Of a DNA stretch of 58,054 nt, positions 1 through 8,787 are shown piece by piece. Origin of the DNA: CAZMVU01 sp964569295. GTDB lineage: Bacteria > Hydrogenedentota > Hydrogenedentia > Hydrogenedentales > JAGMZX01. A program made the position numbers and the translations under genes. The stretch's first letter is position 1, and every line of letters starts with the position of its first letter. Under the pieces are notes generated by a model, which ran no database searches, was not told the origin of the DNA, and saw only the letters and a program-made list of their open reading frames with translations. The stretch lies in NCBI GenBank assembly GCA_964569295.1, contig CAZMVU010000007.1:1-58054 (forward strand), written 5' to 3'.

Positions 1-37
1 CTGCGGCCCAGGCTGGTATGGTACGGGCCGTTGGCCC
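1..37 (+). repeat. Dispersed repeat, inverted partner of 45463-45499
   Basis: Read against the reverse complement of 45463-45499 it matches 36 of 37 bases. It contains the self-complementary piece GGGCCGTTGGCCC. The left edge is cut by the window, so the full unit is not visible. Confidence 0.75.
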
Positions 38-158
38 TAAGAAACAGCCGTGCTAGAGCTTACACAAGGTGCCCGAATAACTTCTTGTTGTTCTTTATAC
101 GAGTCAGTGCCTAAGGCACTAATGCCTTAGCCGTCTGCCGTGCGCCGTTTCCCATACT

Positions 159-297
159 TCATGGGGCTCCCCGGCGTCAGCGCTGGGTTCAATTCTGGCC
201 CACCCGCTGTCTCTATGAGTCAGGATGTATGCGCCCTTTGCAATGCGCCGGCTTACTACGGCACGCTGGTATTGGCTATCACGGGGACAGATTGGCG
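159..297 (+). repeat. Dispersed intergenic repeat (two blocks shared with 43791-44004)
   Basis: Block 159-240 aligns with 43925-44004, sharing the words GTCTCTATGAGT and GATGTATGCGCCC. Block 261-297 aligns with 43791-43827, sharing GCACGCTGGTA and ACAGATTGGC. The order of the two blocks is reversed between the sites, which suggests a modular repeat rather than a decayed gene. Confidence 0.6.
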
Positions 298-344
298 AAT
301 CAAATGCATCCCGTGCATTATACGGCTAAAGCATTACAAACACT

Positions 345-2150
345 TTACGAGTACCGCCTGAAAATACCCCAGCCGCCGGCTTGCGCACGGGCAATAAGCC
401 CGATAACAAAGCCCGGCGCGATCCGGTACACCGCAGCGCCCAGCTTGCCCGCCGACGTGAGTACGACGCGGTGGCGGCGGCGGCGAATGCAACCGAGAAC
501 ACGCGCAGCGGCGACATCCATGAGCATGTGCGTAGGCCGGTCCGGCGGCACGGCCGTGCCATCCGCGCCGACAACCGTCTTTTGCGGATCGCGCTCGGTG
601 AACCCGAGATGCACCACGCCCACGTGGACACCCTGCGCTGCCCACTCGATCCGCAGTGATTCGGCAAGCCCCGTGAGTGCGCGCTTCGTGGCGCAATAGA
701 CCGACGCCCCCGGCAACCCCATGATGCCCGCGATGCTGGATATGAACACCACGCTCCCCGCCGCTGCCTCCAAGTGCGGTGCGGCAGCGCGGGTCACGTG
801 CATAACGCCCGTCAGGTTGGCGTCGGTCACCTGGCGAATCACTTCCGGCGTAAGCGCCGCAAAGCGGCCGCGCATGGAGAGGCCGGCATTGTTGATCACG
901 ATATCGAGCCGGCCAAATTCTTCCACCGCCGCAAGCACCATGGCCTCGGCGTCGTCCCACTGCGCGATGTCGCCGGCCACCGCCACGGCCTCGCCGCCCA
1001 ACCGCCGCAAGCTCGCCGCCGCCGACTCGACGCGCTCCGCCGTGCGTGCGCTCACCACCACTTGCGCGCCCTGGTACACGAGCGCCCGCGCCATGGCATA
1101 GCCCACGCCACGGCTGCCGCCCGCCACGAGTACCACCTTGTTCATGAACGCGTCACCGCGCGCAAGCTCCACATGCCCATAGGCGCGCAAGGCACCCACC
1201 GACTCTTCGATAGCCGCCGCGGTGGGTGTCTGCGGCATGCCGAGTTCTTTCACCGCTTTCTGCGATGTGTAGTACATGCCTTCGAGCGCGAACCGGGCGA
1301 TGGTGCGGTTGAACTGCGGCTTCTTGCCGCTGAGCTTCGCCAAGGTTTCCACAAGCGCACCGAACCGGCGGATGGTGCGATCATCGAGGGCGCGCTTCGG
1401 CGGGACACCACCCACACACCGCGCCACGAGCGTGAAGAACGCGAAGTAATCCATGTTCTGTCCGCCGAGAATATAGGTCTCGCCCGTGCGGCCTTTATCG
1501 AGCGCGCCGATGGCCCCGGCCGCCACATCGGGTGCATAGGCAAAGTTGCGCCCGCCGTGGGAGACGTGCCGCATGCCTTTCATGAGGAACCGGCGGATTA
1601 TCTCGCCCCCGCTCGGCCGGGAATCATACGGGCCAAGTAGAAATGTCGGCGCCACGATGACGGCATCGAGGCCGCGCTCGCCCACGTAGTTGCGCACCAA
1701 TTCCGCCGCTTCATGTTTCGACTCCATGTAAGCCACACCGCGGTAGAGCTCGGGGAACGGGCCAGTCTCATCACCCGGCGCGTCGATACTGCCCGGTGCG
1801 AAGGAACTCGCCGATCCAACGAACACCAACCGGCCGGCGCCGGCATCGAGCGCGGCATCGAGCAGCCGTCGCGTGCCCTCCACGTTCACCCGGCGCGTGA
1901 AGTCCGCCGGCGCCCACAGGTCGGTAATCGCCGCGCAATGAAATACCGCATCGCAATCCGCCATGGCCGCGGCGAGATCAAAACCGTCGTCGAGCAGATC
2001 CCCCTCGATACGCTCCAAGTCGAGTTCGTCAATGCTGGTCGATGTACTGCCTGGATAGATGAGCACGCGCACCGCGTCGCCGCGCGCAAGCAATTGGCGA
2101 ACCAGGTTGCTGCCCAGCAGCCCGTCGGCACCGGTCACGAATACACGCAT
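345..2150 (-). CDS. Double short-chain dehydrogenase (extended SDR fused to classical SDR)
   Basis: 601 residues in one uninterrupted frame. Residues 1-330 are an extended SDR (NAD-dependent epimerase/dehydratase, close to the HpnA/dihydroflavonol-reductase type) with the nucleotide motif TGADGLLG at 6-13 and catalytic YMESK at 141-145. Residues 336-601 are a classical SDR with GGSRGVG at 344-350, NNAG at 420-423, the catalytic Ser region near 471 and YCATK at 485-489. The second domain begins with its own Met (MNKVVLVAGG, base 1145), so this may be two ancestral genes joined in frame. Both halves keep their catalytic Tyr-Lys pairs and are probably active. The substrate is unknown; sugar, lipid or isoprenoid carbonyls are possible. 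No operon partner is obvious. Confidence 0.85.
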   Translation of the reverse strand: MRVFVTGADGLLGSNLVRQLLARGDAVRVLIYPGSTSTSIDELDLERIEGDLLDDGFDLAAAMADCDAVFHCAAITDLWAPADFTRRVNVEGTRRLLDAALDAGAGRLVFVGSASSFAPGSIDAPGDETGPFPELYRGVAYMESKHEAAELVRNYVGERGLDAVIVAPTFLLGPYDSRPSGGEIIRRFLMKGMRHVSHGGRNFAYAPDVAAGAIGALDKGRTGETYILGGQNMDYFAFFTLVARCVGGVPPKRALDDRTIRRFGALVETLAKLSGKKPQFNRTIARFALEGMYYTSQKAVKELGMPQTPTAAAIEESVGALRAYGHVELARGDAFMNKVVLVAGGSRGVGYAMARALVYQGAQVVVSARTAERVESAAASLRRLGGEAVAVAGDIAQWDDAEAMVLAAVEEFGRLDIVINNAGLSMRGRFAALTPEVIRQVTDANLTGVMHVTRAAAPHLEAAAGSVVFISSIAGIMGLPGASVYCATKRALTGLAESLRIEWAAQGVHVGVVHLGFTERDPQKTVVGADGTAVPPDRPTHMLMDVAAARVLGCIRRRRHRVVLTSAGKLGAAVYRIAPGFVIGLIARAQAGGWGIFRRYS

Positions 2151-2264
2151 CGGCCTCTCTCCCCGTCTTGGCTACGCCCGCAGGCGCCCCCGTTTACCAA
2201 CGTAATGTGGCCCGCGGCGCACCACGGGATCAAAGACACCGCAGGCGCCATGCCCGCAACAGCA

Positions 2265-3464
2265 TCAAACGGGAAGTTTTTCAAACTGTGGTATGGGCAG
2301 GGTCTCGCCGTCCTTGAAGCAGGAGTCGTGCGCCACGATCCCCGGCACGCAAAAGGCCAGCGCCTTCTCGAGGTCGATGGCGGGCGCCCGCTCCTCGACC
2401 AACGCCATGATGAACTCGTTCGTCAGGAAGGGGTGCGAATTGCCGTGGCCCTTGTTGTAGCGCATGGCCTCGGGCACCTCGTGGAAGTAGTCGGGCACTT
2501 CCGTGATGGTCTCGCGCTCGAACTTGGCAGCGAAGGGCTGACCCCCGTGCCCAGGCATGTAGAGGACGGCCTCATCGCCGAACCAGGTGGCGCGCTCGCC
2601 ATGGGCGAAGACATCCCAGAACACGTTGAAGCGGAAGGGGTGCCCCTTGTCCGTCCGGCACAGCGCCGTGCCGTTCGAGAAGGGGTTGTTATAGCGGTTG
2701 TCCTGGAAGGCCGGGTCTTTCTTCTCGCGCTTGCCGATGGCCGACACGCTGACCAGCCGCTCGTTGGTCACGCCCACGAGAAACGCAGTCGAGTGGGTCG
2801 GGTACAGCATCGGCGGAAAGCCGTAGCGCCAGGTCTTCTGCTCGTTGCCGGCCCACCAGGACAGGCTGTCCGTGCTGTAGCCGATGCCCGGGTGGTAGTA
2901 CTCACCCTCGCAATACACCATTTCGCCGAACTTGCCCGCCTCGAAAAGCCGCCGCGCCGTGATGCTTTCCCACCGGTAGTAACTGGTCTCGGCGCTCATG
3001 TAGGTGAGGCCGGTGCGTTCCTGCGCCTCATGCATGGCATGCGCTTCGTCGAGGGTCATGCACGCCGGACACGCGGAGATGACGTGCTTGCCGTGCTCGA
3101 AGCAGAGCAGCACGTGCCGCGCATGATCGGGCGCGGGCGTAAACAGCGCCACCGCGTCGATGCCGGGATCAAGCACGAGCGTCTCGAGCGAAGGGTAGGC
3201 CTTCTCGCACTTATACCGGCCCTGAAGCTGCGCGCGTCGCCCGGGCCGCAGATCGCTCACGGCCTCGACGGTGCAGTTGGGGTGCTCGTGCCAGTGGAAG
3301 GAAAGCCCGAAGCGCCCACCCACAACGCCGATGCGCACCTTCTTTTCCGAGGCGGGCGCCCAGGCGGCGCGGGGCAACTCATTCAGTGATTGCGCAATAA
3401 CGGGCGATGCCGCCAGAAGCGCGGCGCCTCCGGCAAGAAAACTGCGGCGTGAGAGGTTCGACAT
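2265..3464 (-). CDS. Tat-exported Gfo/Idh/MocA-family oxidoreductase, EKP motif altered
   Basis: 399 residues. The N-terminus carries a twin-arginine signal (SRRSFLAGGAALLAA) ending near residue 25, so the protein should be exported folded. A Rossmann strand (VRIGVVGGRFG) starts at about residue 43, and the C-terminal half has the Gfo/Idh alpha/beta fold with GKHV near 125-128. The usual EKP that follows GKHV, whose lysine is catalytic in many family members, reads ACP here (ISACPACM). A normal NAD(P)-dependent dehydrogenase reaction is therefore uncertain. It lies upstream of nothing in its operon but shares strand and theme with the FG-GAP, HEAT and second Gfo/Idh genes. Likely role: periplasmic sugar or glycoside processing. 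Confidence 0.85.
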   Translation of the reverse strand: MSNLSRRSFLAGGAALLAASPVIAQSLNELPRAAWAPASEKKVRIGVVGGRFGLSFHWHEHPNCTVEAVSDLRPGRRAQLQGRYKCEKAYPSLETLVLDPGIDAVALFTPAPDHARHVLLCFEHGKHVISACPACMTLDEAHAMHEAQERTGLTYMSAETSYYRWESITARRLFEAGKFGEMVYCEGEYYHPGIGYSTDSLSWWAGNEQKTWRYGFPPMLYPTHSTAFLVGVTNERLVSVSAIGKREKKDPAFQDNRYNNPFSNGTALCRTDKGHPFRFNVFWDVFAHGERATWFGDEAVLYMPGHGGQPFAAKFERETITEVPDYFHEVPEAMRYNKGHGNSHPFLTNEFIMALVEERAPAIDLEKALAFCVPGIVAHDSCFKDGETLPIPQFEKLPV

Positions 3465-3545
3465 AGCTGGGTTTCTTTCTCAACGATTAAGGGTGCGTGG
3501 AGAACAGAGAAGACGTTGGAGGCGGCGTCTCTCCCGCACCCTTTG

Positions 3546-4667
3546 TTACTGTGCCGGTCCTTTGTTCTTGAAGAGGTAGAGGCCCTCTTTTCCGGGCGCA
3601 ACGATATCGAGCCAGCCGTTGCCGTCGACATCGGCGACCCAGAAGTAGATGCCGGCGCCCGAGGCGCTCTCCGCCGGACCGTAGTCGATGACGTGGCGCT
3701 CGAAGTCGCCGCCGTTTATGTCATAGTAGTAAAGGCCGAGCGGGTCGTCCGCGCCGGGGTCGTTGCCGTTGTGCGCGTGGTAGCGCTTGCCCGTGATGAG
3801 TTCCGGCTCGCCGTCTTTGTCGATGTCGGCCAGTTGCAAGTCATGAAACTGGGAGCGGTGCTCTTCGATGACGTGCCTGGTCCAGGTGCGTTCGCCATCC
3901 TCTTCGCCCTGTTCCCACCAGAACAGGCCATAGCCGTGCGCGTTGCCGACGATAAGATCATTCTTGCCGTCACCGTTCACGTCATGCACGAGGATAGGCA
4001 CCGAGGCCATGCCGCCGAGATCGAACTCGGGGCGCCAGGTCCATGCGTCCACGTCAAACGGGTCTTCCGGCGCTTCGAACCAGCCGCCATTGAACACCAG
4101 GTCCGGGTTGCCGTCGCCGTTTATGTCGCCCGCACCGATGCCATGGCCGCCGCCGCCCTCGCCCTCGATGGTGAACTGCTCGAAACCGCCATCTTCCTTG
4201 TCGAGCCTGAAAATGTGAACGGGGTGCGTTACGGGCATAACCTCGGGGGTGCCGTCGCCATCGAGATCATAGAAGATATTCCGCTCGATATTGCCCACCT
4301 TCGCCACGTCGTGGGTTTTCCACTCGCCGGTGCCGCCGGGGTTTTCGCGCCACTGGAGCGTCTCATTCCACCAGCCGCCGGTCACGATGTCAGGGCGGCC
4401 GTTGCGGTTGACGTCCATCGGGTAGTTCGAGAAATCGTCGTAGTAGGTATCGACTTCCTGGATGTCGGCGATCTTGTGGGCCACCTCGAAGTCCGGCCCC
4501 GCATACCAATAGGCGCCCGACACGATGTCGAGATGGCCGTCGTCGTCCACATCGAATACACCGGCGGCCTCGTAGGTGCCCTGACCGATCTGTTGCCGTT
4601 CGAATTCGAGGGCACTTGCTGCCAGGCCGAGGGCGCCCATGGTCGCTGCAATCATCAACATTCGCAT
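3546..4667 (-). CDS. Exported FG-GAP/VCBS-repeat protein (putative beta-propeller)
   Basis: 373 residues with a Sec signal peptide (MRMLMIAATMGALGLAASA). The body is about six repeats built around D-x-(D/N)-x-D-G loops (VDDDGHLDIV, DVNRNGRPDIV, DLDGDGTPEV, DINGDGNPDLV, DVNGDGKNDLI, DIDKDGEPELI, DVDGNGWLDIV). These are the calcium-binding FG-GAP/VCBS signature of extracellular beta-propellers. There is no catalytic domain. It lies between the Gfo/Idh gene and the HEAT gene on the same strand, consistent with a surface or periplasmic binding role in the same set. The ligand is unknown. Confidence 0.85.
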   Translation of the reverse strand: MRMLMIAATMGALGLAASALEFERQQIGQGTYEAAGVFDVDDDGHLDIVSGAYWYAGPDFEVAHKIADIQEVDTYYDDFSNYPMDVNRNGRPDIVTGGWWNETLQWRENPGGTGEWKTHDVAKVGNIERNIFYDLDGDGTPEVMPVTHPVHIFRLDKEDGGFEQFTIEGEGGGGHGIGAGDINGDGNPDLVFNGGWFEAPEDPFDVDAWTWRPEFDLGGMASVPILVHDVNGDGKNDLIVGNAHGYGLFWWEQGEEDGERTWTRHVIEEHRSQFHDLQLADIDKDGEPELITGKRYHAHNGNDPGADDPLGLYYYDINGGDFERHVIDYGPAESASGAGIYFWVADVDGNGWLDIVAPGKEGLYLFKNKGPAQ

Positions 4668-4761
4668 GGTGTGGTTCTCCTGTGCGCTTCCACTTCCCTG
4701 GAGGCAGTTCTCACACTACCGCTTCGTATCACAAGCGGAGCAAACAAAGGGAGAGTCTCCG

Positions 4762-4808
4762 TTTTGCTTCACTTTTTCACCAACAGCGCGGTAGTACAAG
4801 AACTGCGC
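4762..4808. repeat. Short intergenic repeat, partner of 8669-8713
   Basis: The spacer upstream of the FG-GAP gene contains TTTTGCTTCAC followed by GCGGTAGTA and AGAACTGC. The same words occur in the same order at 8669-8713. Function is unknown; it may be a regulatory or REP-like remnant. Confidence 0.5.
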
Positions 4809-4814
4809 CCCTTC

Positions 4815-6899
4815 TTATTGCTTCGTCATGGGATCGAAGGAGAGCGGCGCGCCCTCCGGCGTGGTCAAGCGTAGCATAAAGTTCCAACCGGCGACGATCT
4901 GGCTTGCTTGCACGAGCACCTTATTCACCCCCGCCGCGAGCTGCACGTCCGCCACGTCCTGGTCCGGTGCCGAGCCGCGGTCCGCATGGTTTTGATGCAC
5001 CAACTTGCCGTTGACCCAGATGCGGTTGCCGTCGTCCGAACCGATACGCACCTGGGCCTCGGTGGCTTCGGGCACAGTAATCTCGGTGTAGGCATAGGCA
5101 CAGACATTCTCGAGCATGCCCACGATGCCCAACAGGTCGACGAGGCCGTTCGGGGCGTCGGTGTCGACCCATTGCCAGGCAAGGGTTTCGCCGGCGGCCT
5201 CATACGTTGCGTCGAGCTCGATGTTGCCGGGATCAATGTCGGGCTCGGAAAAACCGTCGGCCGGACTGAACGGCCACGGACCGATGACGTACCACTGGCC
5301 GACAAACCCGAGCCGTTCTTGCAGGTTGGGCAGATCCTCGAGCGCGCTCATGCCCACCGTGAGTGCTTCGGGGCCGCTGAGCCGGGGGATGATCTCATGG
5401 GCCAACTGCTCCGCTTCCTCGTCACGTCCCGTGTCGAACAACACCTGCGCAATGCCGGCCAAGGTCTCGACGGGAAGCGTATCGAATTCCTCGGGGGTGA
5501 GGTGCTTCATGAGCACATCGAAGGCTTCAGGCACGGGATGCTGCTTGATGCCTTCGAGGGCATAGGCGCGCAGCTCCTCATGGTCCGTAGCCTGGTAGAT
5601 GCCGAGGAAGGTCTTGCCTGCCTCTTCGCGGTTGCCCGCGGCCCGGTAGTTTTCGGCGAGGCGCTTCAGGTTTTCCACCGCCTGCGAATGGGCGTCCTTC
5701 AATTCGCGGGCGCGTTCGGCGAGCAGGTCGGCGGCGCCCGGCAACCCCGAGGCCACGAGCGCATCGAGCGCGGCGGATTGCAGTTCCGGGTCGTGGGTCT
5801 GCCGGGCGGCCTCCTCGAGGACTGGCATGTACAACGGATCCCGCGCCTCGCCGAACATGCGCACGAGCGGCAGTTTCATGCCGCGAGACGCCTTCGGATA
5901 CAACCCGCGCAGGGCATGGGCGCCTGCTGCCCCCTCGAAGGTGCGAAAGGCCGCAAGCGCCGCGGGCTCGAGCACTGCGCTTTCTCCATCATCAAGCACC
6001 TCGGTAACCCGGGCAACAACCGTCTCCGGGATAGCGTGTTGACCCAGGGCAACGATGCCCATCGCCCGGATGCTCGGGTCGGTTTCCTCGCGGGCGAGCC
6101 GTGAGAGGTGGGCAACCCGCCGGTTGTAATAGCCACCGGCCTTGGCCAGCGCGTCTATCTCTTGCACAAGCGCCCGCGCCGCACTGGCGCGCTGCTCGCC
6201 TTCGAGATTCTGTTGTACCTGCGCGATACGCCCGAGGTGGTCCATAGTGCCCGTCCAGGACAGGGCGAGGCAGGCCGCAGCCTGCACGTCCGGGGAATCG
6301 CTCTCGAGCATGTCCGCAATGGCATCCACGGTATTGGGGTGTTGCATACGCGCGAGGGCGTCGAGCAGCGCGATCTGGAAATCCGGTTCGGCGCCGCTCA
6401 ACGCGTCCGCCAACGCACCCGCGGCGTCGGGCGTATTCATCTCGCGCAAAGCAGCCCGCGCCTTCTCCCGCAAAATGGCGTCCTCCGACTCAAGAATCGC
6501 CACGACAGGCGCGATATCATAGCCCTGCGGCACGACCTTCGGCAGAATGCGCAGGCCCTTCTCTTTCATTTCGTTTGGCTGGTCCGCCGCCACGAGCTTC
6601 ATGAGGAGGTCCGTCACCACGTGGCGGTCTTCCTCGCGGCCCGGCGCGGTGGCCTGGTTTGCAAGGTCCTCGAGCACGCGCATGGCTGCCCAGGAAACGT
6701 GCTGGTCTTCGTGGGCGAGCAGTGGCAGCAGGTCTGCCGCTACGGCTACATCTTCCCGGGGGAGCAATTGCCGGGCGGTAATCCGGACCTGCCTATCCTC
6801 GCTGCCGAGCATTTTGACCAGTTCCTTCGCATTCGGCGCGGCCTGGGCCAGGGCGCCGGCGGCCAGCAGCACGGCGAGGATTCGTAGTGTGCGTTGCAT
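4815..6899 (-). CDS. Exported HEAT-repeat protein with C-terminal carbohydrate-binding-like domain
   Basis: 694 residues from the ATG at 6899, chosen because GGGAGA lies 7-8 bases upstream and a clean Sec signal follows (MQRTLRILAVLLAAGALAQA). The open frame extends nine codons further but without a ribosome site. Residues of about 25-500 are helical HEAT-type repeats (for example ALLDALARMQHPNTVDAIAD). The last 170 residues change character: WYVIGPWPF, then a beta-rich piece with RIGSDDGNRIWVNGK and GVNKVLVQ, resembling galactose-binding/PA14-like domains of glycosidases. It probably binds polysaccharide or a partner protein in the periplasm. It ends shortly before the FG-GAP gene and starts 14 bases after the next Gfo/Idh gene. 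Confidence 0.85.
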   Translation of the reverse strand: MQRTLRILAVLLAAGALAQAAPNAKELVKMLGSEDRQVRITARQLLPREDVAVAADLLPLLAHEDQHVSWAAMRVLEDLANQATAPGREEDRHVVTDLLMKLVAADQPNEMKEKGLRILPKVVPQGYDIAPVVAILESEDAILREKARAALREMNTPDAAGALADALSGAEPDFQIALLDALARMQHPNTVDAIADMLESDSPDVQAAACLALSWTGTMDHLGRIAQVQQNLEGEQRASAARALVQEIDALAKAGGYYNRRVAHLSRLAREETDPSIRAMGIVALGQHAIPETVVARVTEVLDDGESAVLEPAALAAFRTFEGAAGAHALRGLYPKASRGMKLPLVRMFGEARDPLYMPVLEEAARQTHDPELQSAALDALVASGLPGAADLLAERARELKDAHSQAVENLKRLAENYRAAGNREEAGKTFLGIYQATDHEELRAYALEGIKQHPVPEAFDVLMKHLTPEEFDTLPVETLAGIAQVLFDTGRDEEAEQLAHEIIPRLSGPEALTVGMSALEDLPNLQERLGFVGQWYVIGPWPFSPADGFSEPDIDPGNIELDATYEAAGETLAWQWVDTDAPNGLVDLLGIVGMLENVCAYAYTEITVPEATEAQVRIGSDDGNRIWVNGKLVHQNHADRGSAPDQDVADVQLAAGVNKVLVQASQIVAGWNFMLRLTTPEGAPLSFDPMTKQ

Positions 6900-6913
6900 G
6901 GCTTTTCTCCCGC

Positions 6914-8194
6914 TTACAAGCGCCACGGCGCACGGTAGGCGCGATGCAGGTGGCGGTTGGCTTCTTCATCCCCGGCGAAACACTCTGCCTCACCGTCCCA
7001 CTCGAGCTTGCGCCGCGTCTTGAGGGCGATCCCGGCGATAAGCGGGGCCAGAGTCGAGCGGAAGCCCTGCTCGATGTCGGCCACGGGCCGTTCCCGCGTG
7101 CGCACGCAGTGGAAGAAGTTGTTGTGGTGATCGGTGTTGGCCCAGCTCTTTTCCGGCTCGCCGATGAACTCGGGAATCCCCGCGCCCTCCGGTTTCACGA
7201 GGAAGGTGCCGCGGTCCACGTAGAGCGCGCCCTCGGTGCCGTGGAACCGGATGCCGTAGCTCTTGCCGCCAGGCAGGTTGGTATGGCGCTGCTCCCAGGT
7301 GACGTTACAGCCGGGGTATTCGAAGATGGCCTCGATGGTCTCGTAGTTCTGCGCGCCCGCGTTGCCGCGGTAGCAGCCGCCAATGGCCTGCACCGAGAGG
7401 GGCTTGTCCTGCCCGATGCCCCAGTGCAGGATGTCCATGAGATGCACGCCCCAATTCGTGAGTTCGCCGCCCCGGGCATAGTCGTGCCAGGCCATCCAGC
7501 TGCCGAAGCGCTCCTTCGAGAACGGCGCCCACGGCGCCGGCCCGAGCCACAGGTCCCAGTCGAGGCCCTTGGGCACATCTTCCACCGTCTCGCCAACTAA
7601 CGGGCCGTTCGTGCCGACCCAGGCGGTGGCCGTGCACACCTGGCCGATACGCCCGCTGTGGACGACGTTCATAGCTTTCTGGAAGACGGGCATCGAGCGC
7701 TGCTGCGTGCCGAGTTGCACCACCCGGCCATAGCGGCGCGCGGCGGTGACCATCGCCCGGCCTTCCTCGACCGTCATGCACGCCGGTTTCTCGACGTACA
7801 CATCTTTGCCGGCGCGGCAGCCGAGGATACTCATGAGCGGGTGCCAGTTGTCCGGTGTCGCCACGAAGATGGCGTCCACATCGTCGCGGTCGAGCACCCG
7901 GCGGAAATCCTGGAACCCGGGCGGCTTGTAGCCGGCGATATCCTCCACGATATCGATGGCGCGCATATAGCGCGAGACGGCCACGTCGCAAAGGGCGGTG
8001 ATCCGGCACTCGGGATTCGCGGCCAGGGCCTCGATGTGCCGTGAGCCCATGCCGCCGTTGCCGATAACCGCCACCCGCACCGCATCGCTCGGACCGACAC
8101 GGGCCGCGCTCGCCACGCGGGGCGCCGCCGCACAAAACGCCCCGAGCGCCGCCCGCTCGAGGAATTGCCGCCGGTTTACTCGGTTTTTAACCAT
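6914..8194 (-). CDS. Tat-exported Gfo/Idh/MocA-family oxidoreductase
   Basis: 426 residues from the ATG at 8194, which has AGGAGA seven bases upstream and opens a twin-arginine signal (NRRQFLERAALGAFCAA). The 18 extra codons upstream in frame have no ribosome site. The N-terminal Rossmann motif is VAVIGNGGMGSRH. Unlike the Gfo/Idh protein at 2265 it keeps the EKP motif (VYVEKPACMT), so NAD(P)-dependent oxidoreduction of a sugar is plausible. It is the first gene of a same-strand set with the HEAT (14-base gap), FG-GAP and second Gfo/Idh genes, probably one transcription unit or two. Confidence 0.88.
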   Translation of the reverse strand: MVKNRVNRRQFLERAALGAFCAAAPRVASAARVGPSDAVRVAVIGNGGMGSRHIEALAANPECRITALCDVAVSRYMRAIDIVEDIAGYKPPGFQDFRRVLDRDDVDAIFVATPDNWHPLMSILGCRAGKDVYVEKPACMTVEEGRAMVTAARRYGRVVQLGTQQRSMPVFQKAMNVVHSGRIGQVCTATAWVGTNGPLVGETVEDVPKGLDWDLWLGPAPWAPFSKERFGSWMAWHDYARGGELTNWGVHLMDILHWGIGQDKPLSVQAIGGCYRGNAGAQNYETIEAIFEYPGCNVTWEQRHTNLPGGKSYGIRFHGTEGALYVDRGTFLVKPEGAGIPEFIGEPEKSWANTDHHNNFFHCVRTRERPVADIEQGFRSTLAPLIAGIALKTRRKLEWDGEAECFAGDEEANRHLHRAYRAPWRL

Positions 8195-8787
8195 AGCTTG
8201 TCTCCTGGATGACAGGGCGGCCGCGCCAGCCTCACACCCCGTTTGCAAGTTTCAGCAAAATGTAACGCGCCCACGCGGAATTTGCAAGGTACGAACACGC
8301 AAGTGTTAAAGCAGCGCGTGTTTTTGGCCTCAAAAAAAAGCCGGATGCGGGGGCATGGCATTGCCGCTTGCTATTCCATGTCACCGGCATTCGGGCCGCT
8401 TGGCGCGCGTTCCCTATCTTTCCGCAATTCGGGGTGCCGTTCTTCCGCTGCCGATTTTCGCGATTATTCCACAACACGTACAGGTAAGCAAAACGGGACT
8501 GACACAAGCGAGTGAGTCCGTGCGTGAGCTTCCGTAGCGTCTTCGCGAAAGAGGACGCGAGACGGGTCTGTCCCTGGCTTTGCGGTCTTGCGGAAAAGCG
8601 CCGCTGATGTTCCCAAACTACGCAAGAAGGGGCATTCATTGCTCGCGGATTTGAGAGCACAGCCCCCCTTTTTGCTTCACTGTTCGTTGCAGCGGTAGTA
8701 GAAGAACTGCACCTTGTTCTGAAAAGGCGCTGGAAGAAACTTCTGCATGCCGAGAAAGAAGTCTCCCCCACATACTCCTATTCCTCC
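8195..8787. other. Spacer between sulfatase and Gfo/Idh genes
   Basis: 593 bases without a supported gene. A 179-codon open frame on the minus strand has no family resemblance, no ribosome site and an odd composition, and is rejected. The region should hold the promoter of the minus-strand cluster starting at 8194. It also holds a repeat at 8669-8713 shared with 4762-4808. Confidence 0.6.
8669..8713. repeat. Short intergenic repeat, partner of 4762-4808
   Basis: Contains TTTTTGCTTCAC, GCGGTAGTAG and AAGAACTGC in the same order and nearly the same spacing as 4762-4808. Both copies lie just outside genes of the minus-strand cluster. Confidence 0.5.

Larger units (their letters stand above)
1..344. 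other. Gene-free spacer with dispersed repeats
   Basis: No convincing gene is visible. Open frames here have no ribosome binding site and are explained by repeats. The first 37 bases are an inverted near-copy of 45463-45499, and 159-297 resembles two blocks of the spacer at 43541-44216. The spacer lies beyond the 3' end of the SDR fusion gene. Confidence 0.7.

Noticed and set aside
8232..8771. 179-codon minus-strand gene
   Set aside because: No family features and no ribosome site; composition follows the spacer. It also overlaps a repeat at 8669.
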